Origin: Pseudomonadota bacterium
GTDB taxonomy: Bacteria > Pseudomonadota > Alphaproteobacteria > Sphingomonadales > Sphingomonadaceae
DNA: 64,000 nucleotides
Direction: 5' to 3'
Assembly (NCBI GenBank): GCA_963205265.1
Contig: CAUJJI010000019.1
Span: 32,191-96,190, forward strand
Part shown: positions 21,213-33,440 of the stretch, piece by piece
Layout of the letters: every line of letters begins with the position of its first letter
How positions within the stretch are numbered: the first letter of the stretch is position 1
Position numbers and translations under genes: made by a program
Notes under the pieces: generated by a model
The model's database searches: none
Seen by the model: only the letters and a program-made list of their open reading frames with translations
Told to the model about the DNA's origin: nothing

Positions 21213-23861
21213 TTACCGACGGACGATTTCGATGGCCGATATCACGGCGGGCCCGGTGATCGGCTCGAACGATAGCACAAGGCGACCGTCCTCGACCGCT
21301 ACGGGAAAGCTGCGCGAGACCTCCCGGAGCGCCCCGCCGGCCGCAGCGAACGGATCGAAGGAAGCCAGGGCAGTGACGCCGTTGGCAATCACCGAAAAGG
21401 TCCGACGGCCAACCTTGCCCTCGCCCGGCTCGAAGCTGGTGACCGTCACGCGCCAGTTGCCGTCGGCGAGCGGCAGCTCGTAGCGGAAGCGGCCTTCGCG
21501 ATAACCGTCGTGAAGCAGCGCCGATGCCGCGTTCGCCACGGTCTTCGGCGCCGCGCCCCGCCGCTCGAACAGGGCGGTGATGGTGCGGGGATTGAGCGCC
21601 CTGGCCTCTCCCCCGGAAAAGAAATGATCCGATCCGAATTGCCGACCATCCGGCAATATCGCGCTGGTGAGATCCCCGGCATTGATCCTGACGCCATCCC
21701 TTGCGGGATCGGGACCGTTCAGTGTCATGGCATCGGCTAGCGACGCTCCGCCCATCGAGGCGCTCGCCACGATCCGGTTCGGCCCCGGCGCCAGCGCGAC
21801 GTTGCGCCAGGTGCAGATCCGCTCGGGGCAGGGCTGCCGGCCAACCAGGGCGCCGTTGACTGTAAGAGAGGCTTCGGACGCGTTGCTGTAGGCGCTGATG
21901 TCGGCCACCGGATAGGGGCGATCGACGTATCTGCTGCCATTGAGGTGAAGGACCGGGGAACTGCTCCAGCTTGCCTGGTAGAAGTAAAACGCGTCCTTGC
22001 GGACTCTGCGATCGAAGGTGACCAGGCCCTTGTCATTGAGGTCGATCGCGTCGCCCTCGGCGCGAAAGTCGCTGGCAAAATCGAACATGTTCCAGACCCA
22101 GGTCGCCCACAGATAATCCCGGGCCTGCAGTGCGCGCCAGTTCTGTTCGTGCACCCAGCTTTGGTAGCCTTCGGGGTGCGGCCGGCCGAAGGCGTTGATC
22201 GGCCCGCCGGCGGGATTGTCCGTGTGCTGGGTCAAAGCTCCGCCTGCGCCGTATTCGGTGACGGCCATCGGCACTTGCGGATAGCGCGAATGCAGCTTGT
22301 CGAGGATGGCGCCCATGGCTGCCGGATCGCTGCTGTACCAGCCGGGATAGCGATTGAAGCCGACGACATCGGTAGTGCCGACCAGTTCCTCCGCTGTTGC
22401 CGGATTGGCGTAGGGTGAGGCGGCGCAGCAATCGGCAAAGGCTGTGGGGCGGCTCGGGTCTTCCACCCTGGCGAGCCTGTGCAATTCCTGCAACAGGCCA
22501 CGCGCCTTGACCGGCCGGCCTGCGAGACTCTTGCTGTCGACCTCGTTTCCGACTGCCCAGACCGCGACGGAAGGGTGATTGTGGTTCTGGCGGATCAGCT
22601 CGACCAGCTGCTGCCGGGCGTTTGCGACCACTGCTGGCGACGGTTCGCCATCGTCGAAAGTGGCCATGCTGACGTACGGAATCTCGGCCCAGGCAACCAT
22701 GCCGCGCTGGTCGGACAGCTCGAGCCATTTTCCGGCGTGTTGGTAATGGGCGAAGCGGATCGTGTTGGCCCCGATTTCCTCGATCAGGTCCATGTCCCGA
22801 GCGTGGTCCGCATCCGACAGCGCCGCCCCCTTGCCCGCGCTGTCCTGGTGACGCGAGACGCCGTGCAGCGCCAGCGGCTGTCCGTTGAGGAAGAACCCTC
22901 TGTCCGGATCGATGCGGATAGTGCGGATCCCCAGGCTTTGCTCGACCCGGTCGAGCAGCTTGCCACCGGATCGCAGTTCGACGACGACCCTGTACAGGAA
23001 CGGATCGCGGCGGCCCTGCCACAGGCGGGGCCGGGCGACAGTCAGTATCTGCTCGACCTCGGCCACGCCGGAATTGGGAACGCGCCGTGCGGACGAAACG
23101 CTCGTTGCCGTGACCCCCGCCTCATCGGCGATGCTCGTCACGACATCGACCCGGCGATGCCGGCCGCTCAGGTTGCGCAGCCGGGTCAGCACCTTGATCT
23201 CGGCGACATCCCCGGACGCGGCCAGAGTGGACAGATAGACGCCAGGCCCCGCATGATCGAGCAAGTCGATCTGCAGGTTCGGCGCAACGATCCAGGCAAC
23301 GCTGCGATAAAGCCCGCCGTAGGGGAAGAAATCGCCCGAAAGCGGCAGGATGTCCGCGGTTGGACTGCCGGGCGCCGGCTTGCTGTTGTCGGCCCTGACA
23401 ATCAGCTCGTTCACGCCCGAGCGGTCCAGGAACGGCGTTACGTCGAACCGGAACGCCGAATAGCCGCCGGCATGCCGGCCGACATGCCGCCCGTTGAGCC
23501 AGACATCGGCCAGGGTGCCAACGCCATCGAATTGCAGGAAGTGCCGGTCACCGCGCTTAGCCGCAGGCGTCCTCACCTGCAGCCGATACCAGCCGGCCCC
23601 TTGAAAGTCGTTCGCGGCGTCGCTGCGCCGGGTCCGATATTCGCCAAGGCGGTTCCAGGTATGTGGCAAAGTGACCCGCTGCCAGGACGCGTCGTCGAAA
23701 CCGGCCGGCAATCGGCTGCCTTCGGGCTCGCCCTGCCGAAAGCTCCACCCCTCCTCGAGGTCATGGACCTGGCGCGGGCTGCCGGCGGCCTGAGCGGACA
23801 GCGGCATCCACATTGCGGCAATCAGGAGCACGACAGCCAAGACGCGCGGACTCCACCACAT
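21213..23861 (-). CDS. Exported glycoside hydrolase family 2 protein
   Basis: Signal peptide; FDDASWQRVTLPHTWN, GVSRHQDSAGKG, acid/base VGNEVDS, nucleophile VTEYGAGG; extra C-terminal beta domain. Confidence 0.92.
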   Translation of the reverse strand: MWWSPRVLAVVLLIAAMWMPLSAQAAGSPRQVHDLEEGWSFRQGEPEGSRLPAGFDDASWQRVTLPHTWNRLGEYRTRRSDAANDFQGAGWYRLQVRTPAAKRGDRHFLQFDGVGTLADVWLNGRHVGRHAGGYSAFRFDVTPFLDRSGVNELIVRADNSKPAPGSPTADILPLSGDFFPYGGLYRSVAWIVAPNLQIDLLDHAGPGVYLSTLAASGDVAEIKVLTRLRNLSGRHRRVDVVTSIADEAGVTATSVSSARRVPNSGVAEVEQILTVARPRLWQGRRDPFLYRVVVELRSGGKLLDRVEQSLGIRTIRIDPDRGFFLNGQPLALHGVSRHQDSAGKGAALSDADHARDMDLIEEIGANTIRFAHYQHAGKWLELSDQRGMVAWAEIPYVSMATFDDGEPSPAVVANARQQLVELIRQNHNHPSVAVWAVGNEVDSKSLAGRPVKARGLLQELHRLARVEDPSRPTAFADCCAASPYANPATAEELVGTTDVVGFNRYPGWYSSDPAAMGAILDKLHSRYPQVPMAVTEYGAGGALTQHTDNPAGGPINAFGRPHPEGYQSWVHEQNWRALQARDYLWATWVWNMFDFASDFRAEGDAIDLNDKGLVTFDRRVRKDAFYFYQASWSSSPVLHLNGSRYVDRPYPVADISAYSNASEASLTVNGALVGRQPCPERICTWRNVALAPGPNRIVASASMGGASLADAMTLNGPDPARDGVRINAGDLTSAILPDGRQFGSDHFFSGGEARALNPRTITALFERRGAAPKTVANAASALLHDGYREGRFRYELPLADGNWRVTVTSFEPGEGKVGRRTFSVIANGVTALASFDPFAAAGGALREVSRSFPVAVEDGRLVLSFEPITGPAVISAIEIVRR

Positions 23862-23929
23862 TCTCAAGCCCCTGCCCGCTGCATCCGACCCCCGGGTCCG
23901 GCGCCCGTGAGGGGCGGGCTGGAGCAGGA

Positions 23930-25543
23930 TCATTGCGGCGCCTGGCAAGTCACCAGGCTCGCCCCCTTCTCGCCGATCATGATCGCGGCGGCATTGGTGT
24001 TGCCGGAAACCAGCCTCGGCATGACGGACGCATCGATCACCCTCAGGCCGGCCACGCCCTTCACTCTCAGCTGCGGATCGAGCACCGCACCATCGTCGAT
24101 CCCCATCCGGCACGTGCCCGCCGGATGATAGCCGGTGTTGCCGTAGCGGCGCGCATAGTCGAGCAGCTCGTCGTCGCTGCGGCAGTCCGGGCCGGGCCAG
24201 GGCTCGGCGGCGACCAGCGCGGCGAGCGACGGCGCGGCGACCAGTTCGCGCGCCATGCGCATGGCACGCAGCGACAGCCGCCGGTCTTCCTCGGCCTCGA
24301 GCCAGTTGTGGACGATGGCGGGAACCGCCGCTGGATCCGGCGACGACAGCCGCACCCGCCCGCGCGAGGCCGGGCGCAGCACGTTGGGTCCAAGCGTCAG
24401 CCCCGGCCAGGGGGACAGCTTCGATTTCTCGCCGGCCACGGCGGCGTCGAGGTCACCGGTCACGGGCAGGCAGTGGAACTGGATGTCGGGCCGGTCGAGC
24501 AGGGGGTCGGACTTGACGAAGGCCCCGACTTGCGCGGCCGGAATGGTCATCGGCCCCTCGCGCCGGGCGGCATAGCGCAGCACGTTCCACACGAGGCGTC
24601 CGCCCGAAAGCTCGCGGTTGTAGCTGTAGGCCGCAGGGTCCAGCCGCCAGCTCATCGTCAGGATATAGTGATCCTGCAGGTTCGCACCGACTTCGGGGCT
24701 CTCGTGCAGCACCGCGACGCCAAGGTCGCGCAGGTGGGCCGCAGGTCCGATCCCCGAGAGCATAAGCAGCTTTGGGCTGTGATAGGCCCCGGCGGACAGG
24801 ATCACCTCGCGATTGGCGCCGACGGTCTCGATCCCCCTGCGCGTCTCGATCTCCACTCCGCTGGCGCGCATGCCGTCGAACAGGACCCGCCGGCACATGG
24901 CGCCCGTGACGACCCGCAGGTTGGGGCGAGCCATGGCAGGGCGCAGGAAGGCGTCGGCGGCGCTGCAGCGCTTACCGTCGCCGACCGTGGTCTGGTAATA
25001 GAAGGCGCCATGCTGGTCGGCGCCGTTGTAGTCGCGGTTCCGCGGCACGCCGAGTTCGGCAAAAGCGGCGAGCACGGCATCGTTGGTCGGGTTGCGGTGC
25101 GCCACTTCCTCGACTCTGAGCTCGCCCGCATCGCCGCGCAGCTCATCGCCGCCGCCGGCATAGGTTTCGCTCCTGCGGAAGTAGGGCGCGACATCGGCCC
25201 AACCCCAGCCGATCGCGCCGAGATTCGACCACTGGTCGTAGTCGGCATGCTGGCCGCGGACATGAAGCAGGCCGTTGATGTTCGACGACCCGCCCAGCCC
25301 GCGCCCGCGCGGCAGCAGCATCCGCCGCCCGCCGATCGCCGGTTCGGGATCGCCGTGATAGTGCCACGAATGGCCGGGCTGGTTGGCGGTCATCCCGAAC
25401 CCGGCGGGCATCGTGAGCATGAAGCTCTTGCCGCCGCCCCCGGCCTCGACCAGCACGACCTGCACGCGCGGATCGGCCGAAAGCCGGTTGGCCAGCACGC
25501 ATTCGGCCGAACCGCCGCCGACAATGACGAAATCCGCGTCCAT
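23930..25543 (-). CDS. GMC-family flavin oxidoreductase
   Basis: DFVIVGGGSAECVLANRLSADPRVQVVLVEAG, GRGLGGSSNINGLLHVRG, C-terminal HPAGTCRMG and GNTNAAAIMIGEKGA. Confidence 0.92.
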   Translation of the reverse strand: MDADFVIVGGGSAECVLANRLSADPRVQVVLVEAGGGGKSFMLTMPAGFGMTANQPGHSWHYHGDPEPAIGGRRMLLPRGRGLGGSSNINGLLHVRGQHADYDQWSNLGAIGWGWADVAPYFRRSETYAGGGDELRGDAGELRVEEVAHRNPTNDAVLAAFAELGVPRNRDYNGADQHGAFYYQTTVGDGKRCSAADAFLRPAMARPNLRVVTGAMCRRVLFDGMRASGVEIETRRGIETVGANREVILSAGAYHSPKLLMLSGIGPAAHLRDLGVAVLHESPEVGANLQDHYILTMSWRLDPAAYSYNRELSGGRLVWNVLRYAARREGPMTIPAAQVGAFVKSDPLLDRPDIQFHCLPVTGDLDAAVAGEKSKLSPWPGLTLGPNVLRPASRGRVRLSSPDPAAVPAIVHNWLEAEEDRRLSLRAMRMARELVAAPSLAALVAAEPWPGPDCRSDDELLDYARRYGNTGYHPAGTCRMGIDDGAVLDPQLRVKGVAGLRVIDASVMPRLVSGNTNAAAIMIGEKGASLVTCQAPQ

Positions 25544-25614
25544 CGCGCTCCCTCCCCGCGCCCGCCGGCCTCGGCTGTGCCCGGAATGGGCGGCGAATCC
25601 GTTCCGGCTCTGGT

Positions 25615-25628
25615 TATAAGCCGTTATA
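25615..25628. promoter_or_regulatory. Motif A site (TATAA-N4-TTATA)
   Basis: TATAAGCCGTTATA 32 bp upstream of the sulfatase ATG; same pattern at 34688-34701. Confidence 0.5.
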
Positions 25629-25659
25629 CCAAGGGCAAGAGCAGACAGAGAGGATCGCG

Positions 25660-27636
25660 ATGCCCATTTTGAGCCGGATCACGGCTTTCGCCGCGCTGGC
25701 AGCGCTTGCCGGCCAGATGCCCGTACGGGCGCAAGCTCCCGTTCCTTCGCTCCTGGCGCACGATGCCACGCCCGCCACGCGCGCCGTGCTGGCAGCCGCG
25801 GCGAAGGACCTGCCGCCCGAGGACGGTCAGGACTTCGACTTCGCAAGCCGCGGCTTCATCGCTACCTGGCCCGACAGCGTGATCCGGCAGGACAACGGCA
25901 AGCCGAGCTTCGACCTGGCGGGCAACGACTTCATCGAAGGCCCCGCGCCCGGAACCGTCCACCCGGCGCTGTGGCGCCAGAACCGCGTCATGCGCGCCGA
26001 AGGCCTGTTCCGCCTTGCGCCCGGGCTCTACCAGGTGCGCAACATCGACAATTCGAACGTCAGCTTCATCGAAACGCCCAGGGGCTGGATCGTCATCGAT
26101 CCGCTGACCGTGGCCGAAGTGGCGCGGGCCGCTTTCGATCTGCTCAAGAAACACGTGGCCGACAAGCCGGTGCTGGCGCTGGTCTATACCCATTCGCACA
26201 CCGATCACTTCGCCGGGGCGCCGGGCATCGTCGATCCGGCCGATGTCGCGGCCGGCAAGGTCCAGGTGATCGCGCCCAAGGGCTTCGTCGAGGAAGTGGT
26301 GAGCGAATGGATGATTGCCGGCACCGCGATGGGGCGGCGTGCATTCTATCAGTTCGGCTACTTCCTGCCGCGTGGGCCCAGGGGCCACGCCGGGATGGGC
26401 ATGGGCACCGCCATTGCCGCCGGCCGGCAGGGCTTCATCCCGCCGACGCTGGAAATCGAACGCACCGGCCAGAGCGTGACGGTGGACGGAGTGGAGCTGG
26501 TCTTCCAGATGACCCCTGGGGCCGAGGCGCCGACCGAGTTCAACCTGTGGATTCCCTCGCTCAAGGCGCTGTGCAGCGCCGAAACGGCCACCTCGACGCT
26601 GCACAACGTCCAGACCCTGCGCGGGGCCAAGGTGCGCGATGCCAAGGCCTGGGGCGATTACCTGACGGAAACGCTGCGCATGTGGGGCGGAGAGGCCGAC
26701 GTGCTCTTCGCTTCGCACCACTGGCCGCGCTTCGGCAATGCCGTGATCCGCACGCACCTTGGCCATCAGCGCGATGCCTACAAATTCATCCACGACCAGT
26801 CGGTGCGGCGGATGAACATGGGCCAGACGCCGACCGAGATCGCCGAGGGGCTCGAGCTGCCGCCGGCGCTGCGTGCCGATTGGTCGGTGCGGGGCTTCTA
26901 TGGCACCGTCAGCCACAACGCCAAGGCGGTCTACGATCGCTACATGGGCTGGTACGACGGGGTTCCGGCGAATCTCAATCCCTATCCCCCGGTCGAACGG
27001 GCAAGGCGGCTGGTCGCATCGCTGGGCGGGGCACGGGCGCTCCACCGCCAGGCGCAAAAGGCCTTTGCCGCTGGCGACTATCGCTGGTCGGCAGAACTGG
27101 CGCACAACGGAGTCTTCGCCGATCCGGCAGACCGCACCGCACGCCTGCTGCTGGCCGACAGCTACGAGCAGCTCGGCTACCAGTCGGAAAGCGCGATATG
27201 GCGCAACATCTACCTCACCGGCGCGCGCGAATTGCGGCAAGGCAAGCCCGACAGCGTGGCCGAAAGCGGGCCCAACTACCTGATGGCGGCCACTCCGCTG
27301 CGCCATTTCCTCGACCTCGTGGAAACCACGCTCGTCCCCGAAAGGGCCGGCACCGCGAAGCTGGCTTTCAACCTGGTCGAAACGGGCAGCGGCGAGCGCT
27401 TTGCCATCACCGTCGAGAATGCGGTGATGGTCAGCGAGGCGGGCCAATCCGTGCCCGGCGCCCCGACGCTCTCTGCGCCCAAGCCGATCCTGCTGGGCAT
27501 CCTGTTCGGCCAGGCCCCGCTCGATGCCATGGTGGCGAGCGGCCGGGCAAGGCTGGAGGGGGATGGCGCAGCGATCCGGCAGCTGTCCGGGATGCTCCAG
27601 CCGCCGAGGCTCGATTTCAACATCGTCGAGCCCTGA
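25660..27636 (+). CDS. SdsA1/BDS1-like alkyl sulfatase (MBL-fold), exported
   Basis: Signal peptide; VYTHSHTDHFAGAPGIV metal motif; YDRYMGWYDGVPANLNPYPPVERA and C-terminal SCP2-like region typical of the family. Confidence 0.88.
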   Translation: MPILSRITAFAALAALAGQMPVRAQAPVPSLLAHDATPATRAVLAAAAKDLPPEDGQDFDFASRGFIATWPDSVIRQDNGKPSFDLAGNDFIEGPAPGTVHPALWRQNRVMRAEGLFRLAPGLYQVRNIDNSNVSFIETPRGWIVIDPLTVAEVARAAFDLLKKHVADKPVLALVYTHSHTDHFAGAPGIVDPADVAAGKVQVIAPKGFVEEVVSEWMIAGTAMGRRAFYQFGYFLPRGPRGHAGMGMGTAIAAGRQGFIPPTLEIERTGQSVTVDGVELVFQMTPGAEAPTEFNLWIPSLKALCSAETATSTLHNVQTLRGAKVRDAKAWGDYLTETLRMWGGEADVLFASHHWPRFGNAVIRTHLGHQRDAYKFIHDQSVRRMNMGQTPTEIAEGLELPPALRADWSVRGFYGTVSHNAKAVYDRYMGWYDGVPANLNPYPPVERARRLVASLGGARALHRQAQKAFAAGDYRWSAELAHNGVFADPADRTARLLLADSYEQLGYQSESAIWRNIYLTGARELRQGKPDSVAESGPNYLMAATPLRHFLDLVETTLVPERAGTAKLAFNLVETGSGERFAITVENAVMVSEAGQSVPGAPTLSAPKPILLGILFGQAPLDAMVASGRARLEGDGAAIRQLSGMLQPPRLDFNIVEP

Positions 27637-27645
27637 CCGGCGGGT

Positions 27646-28314
27646 CTAATCGAGGAAGCGCACCATGTCTGCTAGCGGCGCGCGGTCGTTGGGGAAGTCG
27701 TTGACCGGCGCTGCGGGATCGGGCCAGCCGATCGCCAGCCCGCAGAACAGCAGGTGGTCGCCCGGGATCCCGGCCACGCGCTTGACCCTCTCGGGGTAGG
27801 CCGACCAGGCTTCCTGCGGGCATGAACCCAGTCCCGCCTCGACCAGCAGCAACATGACGGTCTGCAGCCACAGGCCCAGGTCGGCCCACTGCGGTGGTCC
27901 CATCAGCCGGGGCATGTGCACGAACAGGCCCACAGGCGCGTCGAAGAAGCTGAAATTGCGCGCCATCTGGCCAAGCCGCCCGGCCTTGTCCTCCCGGGGG
28001 ATGCCGAGCGCGCCATAGAGCGCTTCGCCATTGGCGCCGCGCCGCGCGCGCCATGGGTCAGGCAGGCTTTCCGGGTAGATCCGGTATTCCGGGCTCTCGC
28101 TGCCCGGCGGGGCCAGCAGTGCGGCCTGCATCTCCTGCTTCAGGCGGGCGAGAGAATTGCCGGTGAGAACCGCCGCGTGCCACGGCTGGAGGTTTCCCCC
28201 CGAGGGCGCAGCCCGCGCCTTGTCGAGCACCTCGCACAGCAGCGGCGGCGGCACCGGCCGGTCGAGGAACCGGCGGATCGAGCGGCGAGTGGCTACGGCA
28301 GTGGAAACGTCCAT
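27646..28314 (-). CDS. Nitroreductase-family protein
   Basis: VATRRSIRRFLDRPVP, AAPSGGNLQPWHAAVLTG, PQWADLGLWLQTVMLLLVEAGLGSCPQEAW. Confidence 0.9.
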   Translation of the reverse strand: MDVSTAVATRRSIRRFLDRPVPPPLLCEVLDKARAAPSGGNLQPWHAAVLTGNSLARLKQEMQAALLAPPGSESPEYRIYPESLPDPWRARRGANGEALYGALGIPREDKAGRLGQMARNFSFFDAPVGLFVHMPRLMGPPQWADLGLWLQTVMLLLVEAGLGSCPQEAWSAYPERVKRVAGIPGDHLLFCGLAIGWPDPAAPVNDFPNDRAPLADMVRFLD

Positions 28315-28406
28315 CAGGCCTGTTCCTCAAGGTCGGGGCATCGGGAGTTTACCCGGCGCCGGTTCGGCAATAGGATCGCGCCGGGCTTCACGGCAAAGAG
28401 AGGACA

Positions 28407-28859
28407 TTGCGCGTGGGCGAAGAGGCGCTGCGGCGCAATTTCGGCAAGGTTCACGCGCTGCACGTTGCAGCGCTGGCGCGACACCTGATCGCCTGCCGCA
28501 AGGTATGCGACGGCGACCTCGACCTGTTCCTCGTCCTCACCATCATCGGCGAGCGCACTTTCAGCGCACGCAACGCGCCTGCCGCGATGAGTCACGAAGC
28601 CTTCCTCTCGGGCACGGTGCGCGATGTCGAGCCCGAGGCGATCAACCTCCAGTCGATCGCCGACTATTCCGGGATCCCGCGCGAGACGGTGCGGCGCAAG
28701 ATCGAGACGCTGATCGAAAAGGGCTGGGTCGAACGCGATGCGCGGCGCTTCGTCACCGCGACCGACAAGGCCAACGAAAGCCTGCGCGGCCTGACGGCCA
28801 GCACGCTGCGCTACCTGCGCGAAGTCGAAGCGGCGCTGGCCGTGGGCGAAGGGGAATAG
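28407..28859 (+). CDS. Small protein with MarR-like winged helix
   Basis: INLQSIADYSGIPRETVRRKIETLIEKGWVERDARRFVTATDKANESLRGL; TTG or downstream GTG start. Confidence 0.65.
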   Translation: MRVGEEALRRNFGKVHALHVAALARHLIACRKVCDGDLDLFLVLTIIGERTFSARNAPAAMSHEAFLSGTVRDVEPEAINLQSIADYSGIPRETVRRKIETLIEKGWVERDARRFVTATDKANESLRGLTASTLRYLREVEAALAVGEGE

Positions 28860-28923
28860 CGCGCGGCGCGGCACCGCCGGTTCAGCCGCCCTGGCGCCGT
28901 CGAGCGGCGCGCGCGACATGGCC

Positions 28924-30150
28924 CTACCCTTCCAGCTCGCGGAACGGGACGTCGCGATCGGTCCGGATCTCTCCCGGCAGGCCCAGCACGCGCTCGGCAA
29001 TCGTGTTCTTCTGGATCTCGTCGGTGCCGCCGGCGATGCGTGCGCCGGGGGCGGAAATCCAGAACAGCTGCGGCAGGCGCCAGTCTGCTCCCAAGTCTTC
29101 TGCCGCGATCAGCCCTTCTGCCCCGCCCAGTTCCAATGCCAGCGCGCCGGCGGTCTGGAAGGCGCGGGCGCCGATCAGCTTTATCGCCGCCATTTCCGGC
29201 CCCGGACTTTCCCCGCGCGAGATCGCGCTCATCCCGCGCCGGACGATCAGGTCGACGCCGAACTGGGCGATATAGGCATCGGCGATCCCGGCGCGCACCC
29301 GCGCGTCCTCGATGGCCGGGCGGTCGTTCCACAGCACCTGCCGAGCCAGGCCGGCGATCTGGTCGTAGAGGTCGCCGGAGAAGTTTTCGCCCAGCGAGAA
29401 GCGTTCCTGCATCAGGGTGGAGAGCATGACTTTCCAGCCCTGTCCCTCCGGCCCCAGCCGGGCGCCTTCGGGCAGGCGCACCTCGCTCAGGAACACTTCG
29501 TTGAAATGCGATTCCTCGCTGATCTGCCGGATCGGGCGCACTTCGATCCCCGGCAGCTTCATGTCGAGGATGAACATGGTCAGGCCCTTGGACTTGGGCT
29601 CGTCCCAGTCTGTGCGGGCGAGCAGGATGCCGTAGTCGGCGAAGTGCGCGCCCGAAGTCCAGACCTTCTGGCCGGTGACAATCCAGCCGTCCCCGTCGCG
29701 CACAGCACGGGTGCGCACGTTGCCGAGATCCGAGCCGGCCGACGGCTCGGAAAACAGCTGGCACCAGATGTGGTCGCCCCGGAAGGCCGGCTCGAGATAG
29801 GCGGCCTTCTGCTCGCTCGTGCCCCACATCGCCACGGTCGGCAGCGCGGTGCCCAGGCTCACTTCGAAGACGTGGCCCGGGGTCAGGAATCGCCCTTCCT
29901 CCTGGTTGTAGATCACCTGCATCGCCGGCGTGCCGCCCAGCCCGCCCATCTCGCGCGGAGCGGCGATGGCGGCATAGCCGGCGGCGGCCTTCTTCGCCTG
30001 CCAGGCGCGCGCGGCCGCAAGGTAGGCGGCCTCATCGAGCCCCGCGCCGAACCTGTCGTCGCGGCTGCGCTTCGGGGTGGCGTTCGCTTCCAGCCAGGCG
30101 CGCACCCGCGTGCGGAAGGCGGCTTCCTCGGGGGTATCATCGAAGTCCAT
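28924..30150 (-). CDS. Acyl-CoA dehydrogenase (FadE26-type subunit)
   Basis: FSEPSAGSDLGNVRTRAVRDGDGWIVTGQKVWTSGAH; GGTDEIQKNTIAERVLGLP. Confidence 0.92.
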   Translation of the reverse strand: MDFDDTPEEAAFRTRVRAWLEANATPKRSRDDRFGAGLDEAAYLAAARAWQAKKAAAGYAAIAAPREMGGLGGTPAMQVIYNQEEGRFLTPGHVFEVSLGTALPTVAMWGTSEQKAAYLEPAFRGDHIWCQLFSEPSAGSDLGNVRTRAVRDGDGWIVTGQKVWTSGAHFADYGILLARTDWDEPKSKGLTMFILDMKLPGIEVRPIRQISEESHFNEVFLSEVRLPEGARLGPEGQGWKVMLSTLMQERFSLGENFSGDLYDQIAGLARQVLWNDRPAIEDARVRAGIADAYIAQFGVDLIVRRGMSAISRGESPGPEMAAIKLIGARAFQTAGALALELGGAEGLIAAEDLGADWRLPQLFWISAPGARIAGGTDEIQKNTIAERVLGLPGEIRTDRDVPFRELEG

Positions 30151-31241
30151 CAGGCGGCCTTTCCGATCAGGCTGGCGGCAAGACTCTCGCGCCACTGGTG
30201 TTCGTTGCCGAGAATCTGGCCGAGCCACCGCGCGCGCCGCAGGTGCAGGTGGCAATCGACCTCCCAGGTATAGCCGATGCCGCCGTGCAGGTGCAGGCTC
30301 TCCTCGGCCGCAAGCCTGTAGGCGGTGGTGGCCGCTACCCGCGCGGCAGCCGCGGCGCGCGGCAGTTCCGGAGCCCCGCTCGCCATGGCCCAGGCGCCGT
30401 AATAGGCGTGGGCGCGGGCGATCTCGATCTGGGCGAATATCTCCGCCAGTTTGTGCTTGACCGCCTGGAACGAGCCGACCAGCCGCCCGAAGGCGCGCCG
30501 TTCCATCACATAGTCGCGCGCGGCATGGAGTGCGCGCTCCGCCCCGCCGACTGCCTCGAAGGCGAGCAGCACGGCCCCACCATCGACCACGTCTGCGGCC
30601 ACGCGCGCGCCCTCCCGTGCCTTGAGCACTTCGACAGGGACGTCGTCGAACGCAATCCGGGCAAGCGGCCGGGTGGGATCGAGCGAGCGCTGCTCGCGGC
30701 GTTCCACGCCGGACCCGGTCGTGTCGGCCAGCACCAGTTGCCCGTCGACCAGCAGCAGGCAGGCGCGCGCCGCCAGGCCATCGGGCACGGCATTGGCGAC
30801 CCCGCTCAGCCGGGTGCCCGACAGGCGCAACGGCGGATCGGCAAGGACGCGCTGCTGCCGCCCGTCGATGACGGCGCTGACAACCGCTTCGCCGCTGGCG
30901 ATGCGCGGCAGCCAGTCAGCTGCCTGCGCGGGCGAGCCGGCACGGGCAATGGCCTCGGCGGCCAGATAGACCGTGGGCAGCAGCGGCACGGCGGCGAGCG
31001 CGCGGCCCGCTTCCTCTGCCACGAGGCACAGTTCGAGCAGGCCCATGCCCGCCCCGCCGTGCTCCTCGGCGATGGCGATGCCCAGCGCGCCAAGTCCGGC
31101 GAGTTCGCGCCAGGTTGCCGCACAGAACGGCGCCTCGCCTTCGAGCACGCGGCGCACGTTGGCAGAAGTGGAATGGTCAGCCAGCACGCGCCGCAACTCT
31201 TGCTGCAGGCGCCGCTGGTCTTCGGAGAAATCGAAATTCAT
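30150..31241 (-). CDS. Acyl-CoA dehydrogenase (FadE27-type subunit)
   Basis: VGSFQAVKHKLAEIFAQIEIARA; AAEESLHLHGGIGYTWEVDCHLHLRRARWLG; adjoins the other ACAD. Confidence 0.9.
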   Translation of the reverse strand: MNFDFSEDQRRLQQELRRVLADHSTSANVRRVLEGEAPFCAATWRELAGLGALGIAIAEEHGGAGMGLLELCLVAEEAGRALAAVPLLPTVYLAAEAIARAGSPAQAADWLPRIASGEAVVSAVIDGRQQRVLADPPLRLSGTRLSGVANAVPDGLAARACLLLVDGQLVLADTTGSGVERREQRSLDPTRPLARIAFDDVPVEVLKAREGARVAADVVDGGAVLLAFEAVGGAERALHAARDYVMERRAFGRLVGSFQAVKHKLAEIFAQIEIARAHAYYGAWAMASGAPELPRAAAAARVAATTAYRLAAEESLHLHGGIGYTWEVDCHLHLRRARWLGQILGNEHQWRESLAASLIGKAA

Positions 31242-31255
31242 GAATCGGTCTCCCG

Positions 31256-33427
<2,172 letters not shown>

Positions 33428-33440
33428 CGTGCCTGCTCCC

